A stretch of 36,422 nucleotides of DNA, taken from the NCBI GenBank assembly GCA_012798695.1, contig JAAZMR010000042.1:1-36422 (forward strand), given 5' to 3'. This stretch comes from Bacillota bacterium. GTDB lineage: Bacteria; Bacillota; Limnochordia; DTU087. Position numbers and translations under genes: made by a program. Positions 1-5,610 of the stretch are shown here, piece after piece; the stretch's first letter is position 1; each line of letters starts with the position of its first letter. The notes beneath the pieces were generated by a model. It was not told where the DNA came from, did not search any database, and saw only the letters and a list, made by a program, of their open reading frames with translations.

Positions 1-2
1 AA

Positions 3-1079
3 GTCCTGGTAGATTATTCCCTGGAGATCAAAACCGGAGACAAGTTCTTGATTGAATCCACTGACTTAGCCACACCCTTGATCAAGGCCATCTATCGTAC
101 AGCTCTTGTGCGGGGTGCCCATCCCGAAGTCCAACTACAGCCAGAGGGACTTGCGGGTATATATTATGACCATGCTTCCGAAGAACAGCTTAGGTATATC
201 TCCCCTCTACGTGAAAAGGTTATCCTTGAATATGATGCTTTTTTGGCTCTCAAGGCTGACCATAATACGAAGGCCTTGACTAATGCGGATTCCAGCAAAA
301 TTGCTTTGCGACAGCGAGCTTCCGCTCCATTGAACCAGAGGTTTATGGAACGGGCTGCTCAAGGTGAGATGCGCTGGTGTGTGGCCCTATATCCTACCCA
401 AAGCTTGGCCCAGGAAGCTGCCATGAGTCTAGATGAGTATGCCGAATTTGTGATGGAAGCTTGCCTGCTCAATACTCCCGATCCGGTAGCAGCCTGGCAA
501 GCAGTACATGATCGGCAGCAAAGGTATACCGAGTTTCTGAATGGTGTTGATGTGATCGAGGTCAAGGCCAAGGATACCGATCTGCGGCTGAGGGTGAAGG
601 GACGTACGTGGGAGAATTGTGATGGTAAGATGAACTTTCCCGATGGCGAGGTATTTACCGCACCCATTGAGGATTCGGTGGAAGGTGTCATCCGTTTTTC
701 GTTTCCCGGCATCTATTCTGGTAAAGAAGTAGAGGATATTCGATTGACCTTTGAGCAAGGCAAAGTCGTAAAGGCGACAGCTGCCAAAGGCGAAGAACTG
801 TTACATTCACTCCTAGAGACAGATGCAGGGGCACGCCGAGTGGGGGAGTTTGCTATAGGCACCAATTTCGGTATCACCGAGTTCACCCGCAATATGCTCT
901 TTGATGAGAAGATCGGTGGTACTATTCATTTGGCTTTAGGCAGCACCTATTTTGAGACAGGTGGCAAAAACGAATCTGGTATACACTGGGATATGCTCTG
1001 TGATATGCGAGATGGCGGGGAAATCTACGCTGATGGTAAGCTGATCTACCGCAATGGCCATATGTTGGTTGAGGAATAG
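3..1079 (+). CDS. M29-family aminopeptidase (AmpS/PepS/aminopeptidase T type), 5' end missing
   Basis: This is a metallo-aminopeptidase of peptidase family M29, which removes N-terminal amino acids from peptides in the cytoplasm using a two-metal centre. The frame is open from base 3, and the first visible residues (VLVDYSLEIKTGDKFLIE) are the usual family N-terminus. The gene therefore starts just upstream of the window, and the TTG at 48 is internal. About 358 residues are visible, against roughly 370-410 for the family. The C-terminal metal site is intact: GEFAIGTN (Glu), FDEKIGGTIHLALG (Glu and His), STYF (Tyr), SGIHWDMLCDMR (His and Asp). It ends 41 bases before the D-threonine aldolase-like gene, so the two may be cotranscribed in peptide or D-amino-acid turnover. 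Family assignment is firm; substrate preference is not visible. Confidence 0.93.
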   Translation, partial: VLVDYSLEIKTGDKFLIESTDLATPLIKAIYRTALVRGAHPEVQLQPEGLAGIYYDHASEEQLRYISPLREKVILEYDAFLALKADHNTKALTNADSSKIALRQRASAPLNQRFMERAAQGEMRWCVALYPTQSLAQEAAMSLDEYAEFVMEACLLNTPDPVAAWQAVHDRQQRYTEFLNGVDVIEVKAKDTDLRLRVKGRTWENCDGKMNFPDGEVFTAPIEDSVEGVIRFSFPGIYSGKEVEDIRLTFEQGKVVKATAAKGEELLHSLLETDAGARRVGEFAIGTNFGITEFTRNMLFDEKIGGTIHLALGSTYFETGGKNESGIHWDMLCDMRDGGEIYADGKLIYRNGHMLVEE

Positions 1080-1120
1080 CTGATCATGGTCAAGGCAGTT
1101 TGCAGAGAGGCGGAGGAATA

Positions 1121-2212
1121 ATGCATATACATGATCTGCCCACACCGGCTCTGATCGTGGATCGAAAGCGACTGAAAGATAATCTGGAGCGCATGGCACA
1201 GATGGCGGAGGCAGCGGGAGTCAAGCTCCGTCCTCATATCAAGACTCACAAGTCTCCATTCATAGCACACTGGCAGCAGAAGCTGGGAGCGGATGGCATA
1301 ACGGTAGCGACGATCGATGAAGCTGAGGTCATGGCCTATAATGGCATTTCCGACATTTTCATGGCCTATCCGGTGGCCGAGCGGCACCGGGCTGAGCGTC
1401 TCGCCCGGCTCGGTCGTCTGGCCGCGGTAAGTGCCGGAGTAGACAGTAAGACAGGGGTTAGCATTCTGGCCGAGGCTGCCGACAAGTATCACACTCGGGT
1501 AGGTGTACTGATCGAGGTTGATACCGGCCTTATGCGCAGTGGCCTGGCTTCACCGTCGGAGGTGATCGAACTTGCTGCCACTATTAGTCAATCGCCAAAC
1601 TTGGAGCTGAAGGGACTGTTTACCCATGCCGGCCATGCTCATGGGGAGCATGCTGAAGGCAGGCAGACAGTCGGTCGCCAAGAGGGTGAGATCACTGTTG
1701 CCGTAGCAAATGCCTTGCGAGCAGCGGGCTTTGCAGTTTCGGAGGTCAGTACTGGTTCTACCCCAAGTGCTGCCATAGTTGCCCAGGTACCGGGAGTCAC
1801 AGAGATTCGCCCCGGCACCTATGCCTTTAATGATGGCTCATTGGCAACTAGTGGTGTCGCCTCATGGGAACAATGTGCCTTATCGGTACTGGCTACGGTG
1901 ATCAGCAATCCCGTCCCCGATAGATTCATCCTAGATAGCGGCAGCAAGAGTCTTGCCAGTGACAAACAGCGAGGCATGCCTGGTTTCGGTACCATCAAGG
2001 GAGAGACAGCCAAAAGCATCTCCTGGTTGAATGAGGAGCATGGTGTTATTCAAGGCAGTTTCCCCGATTTGAGTATCGGAGACAAAGTAGAAGTTATTCC
2101 CAATCATGCCTGCACGGCAGTGAATCTCTTTGATGAATATTACCTAGTCGAAGATGGCATAGTACTGGCGCGGATGCCGGTGGCGGCTCGGGGGCACAGG
2201 CATCTAATCTAG
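1121..2212 (+). CDS. D-threonine aldolase / D-serine dehydratase-like PLP enzyme (alanine racemase N-terminal fold)
   Basis: The 363-residue protein belongs to the fold-type III PLP enzymes that cleave D-threonine-like beta-hydroxy D-amino acids or dehydrate D-serine. The family opening DLPTPALIVD is followed by RPHIKTHKS, in which Lys41 should form the PLP aldimine. The C-terminal domain carries NHACTAVN, whose His329 and Cys331 match the divalent-metal ligands of the family. Start: the ATG at 1121 is preceded by GGAGG at 1112-1116. The frame is open upstream to a TTG at 1100, but that codon has no ribosome binding site. It lies 41 bases behind the M29 aminopeptidase, which suggests shared use of peptides or D-amino acids. 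The sequence does not separate aldolase from dehydratase activity. Confidence 0.88.
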   Translation: MHIHDLPTPALIVDRKRLKDNLERMAQMAEAAGVKLRPHIKTHKSPFIAHWQQKLGADGITVATIDEAEVMAYNGISDIFMAYPVAERHRAERLARLGRLAAVSAGVDSKTGVSILAEAADKYHTRVGVLIEVDTGLMRSGLASPSEVIELAATISQSPNLELKGLFTHAGHAHGEHAEGRQTVGRQEGEITVAVANALRAAGFAVSEVSTGSTPSAAIVAQVPGVTEIRPGTYAFNDGSLATSGVASWEQCALSVLATVISNPVPDRFILDSGSKSLASDKQRGMPGFGTIKGETAKSISWLNEEHGVIQGSFPDLSIGDKVEVIPNHACTAVNLFDEYYLVEDGIVLARMPVAARGHRHLI

Positions 2213-2234
2213 AACCTTTTCCCCATTCCTTGGC

Positions 2235-2263
2235 TTGACAGCCACCCGATGGTCGGTTATAAT
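2235..2263 (+). promoter_or_regulatory. Consensus sigma-A promoter of the sdpR-sdpI pair
   Basis: TTGACA at 2235-2240 and TATAAT at 2258-2263 are separated by exactly 17 bases, a perfect match to the housekeeping consensus. Transcription should start near 2270, immediately before the palindrome at 2274-2297. Confidence 0.9.
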
Positions 2264-2273
2264 TTAGGTGCAA

Positions 2274-2297
2274 TTAGATGTTTATCGAAACATCTAA
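2274..2297. promoter_or_regulatory. Perfect palindromic operator, probably for the ArsR/SdpR repressor
   Basis: The arms TTAGATGTTT (2274-2283) and AAACATCTAA (2288-2297) are perfectly complementary around a four-base centre. The site begins a few bases after the predicted transcription start and ends 12 bases before the GTG of the ArsR gene. It is thus well placed for autorepression, as known for SdpR of Bacillus subtilis. As RNA it could also fold into a hairpin, but an operator is the simpler reading. Confidence 0.8.
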
Positions 2298-2309
2298 ACT
2301 TAACAGGGG

Positions 2310-2624
2310 GTGATTTGCCTGGCCTCAATTGGATTGACTTTCAAAGCCCTATCGGATCCCAACCGCAGAAAGATTCTTCAGTTACTGAGAGGGGGGGACC
2401 TAACGCCAGGCGAACTAGCTGAGCATTTCGAGATTTCCAAGCCGAGTGTTTCCCATCACCTATCCATCCTCAAGCAAGCGGGTCTGGTGAGTGATGAGAG
2501 ACAGGGCCAGAACATCATCTACTCCTTGGAATCCACCGTGTTTCAGGACATTATCGCTTGGCTGTTAGAGTATACTACCGATGAAGGCATTGCTGCAAAG
2601 GAAGGGGGCACTACAGGTGAATAG
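2310..2624 (+). CDS. sdpR: ArsR-family winged-helix repressor, SdpR-like
   Basis: This is a small winged-helix DNA-binding repressor of about 100 residues. The ArsR/SdpR signature FKALSDPNRRKILQLL is followed by a recognition region (SKPSVSHHLSILKQAGLV) and a beta-wing (RQGQNIIYSL). It has no cysteine metal site of the ArsR type, which fits the SdpR subgroup. Its partner sdpI overlaps its last codons. Known logic in B. subtilis is that SdpR represses its own operon and is titrated by membrane SdpI; the promoter and palindrome upstream fit this. The start is unusual: GTG 2310 lies inside the AGGGGGTGA (2305-2313) that would serve as ribosome binding site, and the codon correctly spaced from that site is CTG 2319. 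Translation may therefore begin at CTG 2319 or TTG 2334. Confidence 0.88.
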   Translation: MICLASIGLTFKALSDPNRRKILQLLRGGDLTPGELAEHFEISKPSVSHHLSILKQAGLVSDERQGQNIIYSLESTVFQDIIAWLLEYTTDEGIAAKEGGTTGE

Positions 2625-3288
2625 AAATATACCGACCTTGTCCCGGGCACAATTGCGACGGGATTGGCCTCTGCTGACCCTGCTCTTGATTTTATTCGCT
2701 TTGGGTATCTACTTCTATCCACAACTACCTGAACGGGTGCCCAGCCATTGGAATATAAGAGGTGAAGTGGATGGGTACAGCAGCCGCTTCTTTGGAGCCT
2801 TCGGGTTACCACTGCTTAACCTGGGGATATATGTCTTGATGTTAGTTGCTCCAGCTTTAGATCCGCAGAAAGCCAATTACCCACGCTTTGTCGGTGCCTA
2901 TAATGTGATCCGTTGGACCATTATCGCCATCATGTCATTGCTGCATGTCGTAGTGCTTATGGCGGGGTTAGGGTATACAATTGATGCCGGCAAGGTAGTG
3001 CAGCCCGCTGTTTCCGTCATGTTCATCTTAATCGGCAATCAGATGGGCCGCTTCAGGCACAACTACTTCGTTGGCATCAAGACACCCTGGACCTTGGCTA
3101 ATGAGGAAGTCTGGAGGAGAACCCACAGAGTCTCAGGTCCTATCTGGGTAGTCGGGGGGTTCATCGGACTTTTGGGAACATGGCTGCCTGCCCCATATAA
3201 CTTCGTTACCATGATGGTGGCCATCCTCGGGGCATCTCTAATATCCCTCATTTACTCATACGTTATCTTCAAGCAAATAACGGCCTAG
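2617..3288 (+). CDS. sdpI: SdpI-like multi-pass membrane immunity/signalling protein
   Basis: The 223-residue integral membrane protein has about six membrane segments and two family marks: an N-terminal DUF1648-type region (YPQLPERVPSHWNIRG, then DGYSS) and the C-terminal SdpI signature GNQMGRFRHNYFVGIKTPW with NEEVWRRTHRVSG. In B. subtilis, SdpI protects against the SdpC toxin and sequesters the SdpR repressor at the membrane. Start: GTG 2617 has AAGGGGG at 2602-2608 and overlaps the end of the regulator gene by eight bases, implying translational coupling. No sdpABC-like toxin gene is present in the window, so it may be a resistance or envelope-stress module rather than self-immunity. Confidence 0.9.
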   Translation: MNRNIPTLSRAQLRRDWPLLTLLLILFALGIYFYPQLPERVPSHWNIRGEVDGYSSRFFGAFGLPLLNLGIYVLMLVAPALDPQKANYPRFVGAYNVIRWTIIAIMSLLHVVVLMAGLGYTIDAGKVVQPAVSVMFILIGNQMGRFRHNYFVGIKTPWTLANEEVWRRTHRVSGPIWVVGGFIGLLGTWLPAPYNFVTMMVAILGASLISLIYSYVIFKQITA

Positions 3289-3308
3289 ATTGTACTGATA
3301 TGAATTGG

Positions 3309-3344
3309 AGAACCCATTGCCTGCCTGTGGGGGCAATGGGTTCT
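3309..3344 (+). terminator. Strong 13-bp hairpin after sdpI, no U-tract
   Basis: AGAACCCATTGCC (3309-3321) pairs perfectly with GGCAATGGGTTCT (3332-3344) around a ten-base loop, 20 bases after the sdpI stop. No run of T follows, so it is either an atypical terminator or an mRNA 3'-end stabiliser. Confidence 0.55.
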
Positions 3345-3650
3345 TACGCGTATAGACTCTCCTTATGCGGCTAGCCCCACCATCTAGAGGGATTGGCCTG
3401 CCAGCAGCGAAGCCATGAACATAGTAGTCTTGACGACTTTGCTCGAGCAAAGCTAGCTGACATTCATGGGTGCAAAAAGCCAGAACTCTGCCACAAGCCA
3501 GAACTCCAAATTCTAATCCTGACGTGTTATGCACAGCGTTACCGGGGAATCAGAGAAACTGCCTATCATGGGATGCCTCAGGGTGGATTCTGGGTGGATT
3601 CTGGGTGGATATCTGGGCAGAATTCATCGGAACTGATAGGGGGAGAATAT
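3345..3650. other. Gene-free leader upstream of the aldolase, with short tandem repeats and a 14-bp palindrome
   Basis: I find no convincing gene in these 306 bases. Visible structure: a perfect palindrome TTTGCTCGAGCAAA at 3438-3451 just after a TTGACG (3430-3435); a direct repeat AAGCCAGAACTC at 3477-3488 and 3495-3506; and an 11-base unit GGGTGGATTCT at 3581-3591 and 3592-3602 with a degenerate third copy from 3603. No good -10 box is spaced from the TTGACG, so a promoter there is only a guess. The palindrome could be a repressor operator for the aldolase. Confidence 0.5.
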
Positions 3651-4523
3651 ATGCCTTTAGTAACAGCAGCATGCTTGCTAGAACATGCACAAGCAAACAC
3701 CTATGCAATCCCATCCTTTAACTTTCATGATCTAGTTGACCTACAGGCTATAGTCACTGCTGCAGAGGCAGAGGCGGCTCCAGTGATACTCATGGCCAGT
3801 GAGGGGACCATTCGGTTTGCGGGTTTTCCCTATATTGAAGCACTAGCCCGGGTCGCCGCCAGTCAAGCGAAGGTACCGCTTGCTTTGCATTTAGATCACG
3901 GACGAGAACTGGATAATATCATGAAAGGCATTCGCCATGGCTTTACATCAGTCATGTTTGATGGGTCGCACCTGGCCTATGCTGAGAATGTCCGCTTGAC
4001 TAATTGGGTGGTCGATGTTGCCCACCGAGCAGGCATCAGTGTAGAGGGCGAACTTGGTCAGATACCGGGGACTGAGGATGATATCAGTGTGGCCGAACAG
4101 GCAGCGGGTATGACCGACCCCGGCTTGGTAGCAGAATATGTAGAAAGAACCGGGGTGGATGCTCTGGCGGTGGCCATTGGTACAGCCCACGGCCTTTACA
4201 AAGGGGAGCCCCAACTAGACTTTGACCGTTTGGCGGCCATTCGCCAAGCGGCCGTTATACCTCTTGTCCTACACGGGGGCACCGGGGTACCCGATGCGAC
4301 CGTAAGACAGGCAATAAATTTGGGTATTTGTAAACTGAATGTGGGCACAGACTTGCGCCTGGCATATACTGGTAGTATCGATCAGGCGCTCAAGGAGCAT
4401 GAGATCAACGATCCGCGGCCACTACTAGATATTGCCAGAGAGGCGGTCATCGAGGTAGTGCGAGACAAGATTCGCTTGTGTGGAGCCAGTGGGCAGGCTA
4501 AGGCCATCAAAGCTCAGCTATAG
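3651..4523 (+). CDS. Class II ketose-bisphosphate aldolase (fructose/tagatose-bisphosphate aldolase family)
   Basis: The 290-residue zinc-dependent aldolase reversibly splits a ketose 1,6-bisphosphate into dihydroxyacetone phosphate and an aldehyde. Signatures in order: IPSFNFHDL near the N-terminus, LHLDHG (residues 80-84, catalytic Asp82 and zinc ligand His83), FTSVMFDGSHL, VEGELGQIPG (Glu134), GTAHGLY (His180), LVLHGGTG (His208 and phosphate-binding loop) and KLNVGTDLR (Asn230). The size fits the short GatY/KbaY/FbaA subgroup. ATG 3651 has AGGGGGAG at 3638-3645; the frame stays open upstream, but no family sequence is there. The ATPase gene follows after ten bases. Whether the substrate is fructose-, tagatose- or another sugar bisphosphate cannot be told. 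Confidence 0.92.
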   Translation: MPLVTAACLLEHAQANTYAIPSFNFHDLVDLQAIVTAAEAEAAPVILMASEGTIRFAGFPYIEALARVAASQAKVPLALHLDHGRELDNIMKGIRHGFTSVMFDGSHLAYAENVRLTNWVVDVAHRAGISVEGELGQIPGTEDDISVAEQAAGMTDPGLVAEYVERTGVDALAVAIGTAHGLYKGEPQLDFDRLAAIRQAAVIPLVLHGGTGVPDATVRQAINLGICKLNVGTDLRLAYTGSIDQALKEHEINDPRPLLDIAREAVIEVVRDKIRLCGASGQAKAIKAQL

Positions 4524-4533
4524 GGTGATAATC

Positions 4534-5427
4534 ATGACACAAGATCATATTGTCAGGGAAATCAATGCTCTCAATCAGAGAATGGGTCGGATGTTAAGTA
4601 TCACGGATCTCTTGGCAGCAGGCACGGTCGATCTGCAAGTTGCGTCCTATCTCATGCGGGCGATGCGGGAAGGTGCTTCACTGCTTGCCTGTGCCGGCCC
4701 TGGGGGAACTGGGAAAACCACGCTAATGGGAGCCCTACTATGCTTTCTACCGGCTCATGCGGTAATCAAGGTAGTGGAGCAACCCCAGCCCCTATCATGG
4801 TATGAGCAGCAAAGTGATCCCGAAGCTCCCGTCTGGTTTCTCTGCCACGAGTTAGGTCCCGGCCCTTGGTACTCGTATCTGTGGGGAGAGGGAGCACAGA
4901 CCTTCTTGAGTATGCCTAATGAGCAGCGATTTTGTGCAACAACTGTCCATGCTGATAATCTCGGTGAACTGCGGCGCTTGCTTCAGGGTAAAGAGATAGG
5001 CCTATCTCTTCAGGATTTTGCCGAGCTTGATTTGATTCTATTTATTCGAGCCATACGGGGTCGTGGAACTAGTAGATGGCAGCGACGGGTGACTGAAATA
5101 TGTCTCGGTACCGGAGATCCTCAGCAAACTCATCAATCAATTTGCCGATGGGATTCACACACCGATCAGTTCATCTGGCAGTCGGAGGAGATCAAATCCC
5201 CGGCCATTGGCTCTTCGGGCACCACGGCTGCCAGCAGATCTTGGCTTAGCAGTTTTCGGTCGGAGCCCGGGAAAAAAGTATCGGAAGCTGCCCACATCCC
5301 AGCGGGATTGCAGCCATACTATGAATTCCTGCGGAATCTACAGGAGAAGCGCGTAATTGCCTTAGAGGAGGTAAGGCGGGAAGTCTTACGGTTTTACCGC
5401 ACAAGTCCGCGAGGTTCAACAAGATAG
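4534..5427 (+). CDS. Orphan VirB11/PilT/GspE-like P-loop ATPase, degenerate
   Basis: The 297-residue protein resembles the C-terminal ATPase domain of type II/IV secretion and pilus motors. Walker A is clear (GPGGTGKTT, residues 55-63). A His-box-like segment TTVHADN (136-142) corresponds to the T-L-H-T-N motif of the family. The usual Walker B/Asp-box region is poorly conserved (FLCHELGPG near residue 105), and there is no N-terminal domain. No pilin, inner-membrane platform or prepilin peptidase gene is nearby. The start ATG 4534 has AGGGTGA six bases upstream and follows the aldolase by ten bases. It may act as a stand-alone ATPase or regulator rather than a secretion motor. Fold assignment is good; function is unknown. 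Confidence 0.75.
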   Translation: MTQDHIVREINALNQRMGRMLSITDLLAAGTVDLQVASYLMRAMREGASLLACAGPGGTGKTTLMGALLCFLPAHAVIKVVEQPQPLSWYEQQSDPEAPVWFLCHELGPGPWYSYLWGEGAQTFLSMPNEQRFCATTVHADNLGELRRLLQGKEIGLSLQDFAELDLILFIRAIRGRGTSRWQRRVTEICLGTGDPQQTHQSICRWDSHTDQFIWQSEEIKSPAIGSSGTTAASRSWLSSFRSEPGKKVSEAAHIPAGLQPYYEFLRNLQEKRVIALEEVRREVLRFYRTSPRGSTR

Positions 5428-5485
5428 GTTTCGTCTCCAACCCACTGATCTCTCCACAGCTGCTCTAACCCTCTAACCATCAACA

Positions 5486-5507
5486 CCGGACACTCTGTCC
5501 GGATGTT
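5486..5507 (+). terminator. Possible terminator before the MMPL operon
   Basis: CCGGACA (5486-5492) pairs with TGTCCGG (5496-5502) across a three-base loop, followed by a short weak T-run (ATGTTTT). It probably ends the aldolase-ATPase transcript. Confidence 0.5.
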
Positions 5508-5528
5508 TTCTGACATCAACTCCAGCTA

Positions 5529-5556
5529 TTGACAGTCTTTGGTGGCATGTTATAAT
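5529..5556 (+). promoter_or_regulatory. Strong sigma-A promoter of the MMPL-LolA-barrel operon
   Basis: TTGACA (5529-5534) and TATAAT (5551-5556) are separated by 16 bases, so initiation is expected near 5563. The TetR-type palindrome begins at 5564, right on the start point. Confidence 0.88.
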
Positions 5557-5563
5557 GGGGGCA

Positions 5564-5579
5564 GACCAACCGGTCGGTC
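5564..5579. promoter_or_regulatory. TetR-type operator palindrome
   Basis: GACCAACCGGTCGGTC reads almost the same on both strands; a single symmetric mismatch (AAC against TCG) breaks the 16-base palindrome. It overlaps the predicted transcription start, an effective repression position. The best candidate ligand is the TetR protein encoded at 10817-11428, directly after the three operon genes. Confidence 0.75.
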
Positions 5580-5610
5580 GGGAATGCTGATGGAGGAGGA
5601 CAAGGGTATT

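Noticed and set aside
3345-3650. A T-box or other known riboswitch before the aldolase
   Set aside because: GGGTGG occurs three times, but without the T-box core, specifier loop or terminator; it is better described as a tandem repeat.
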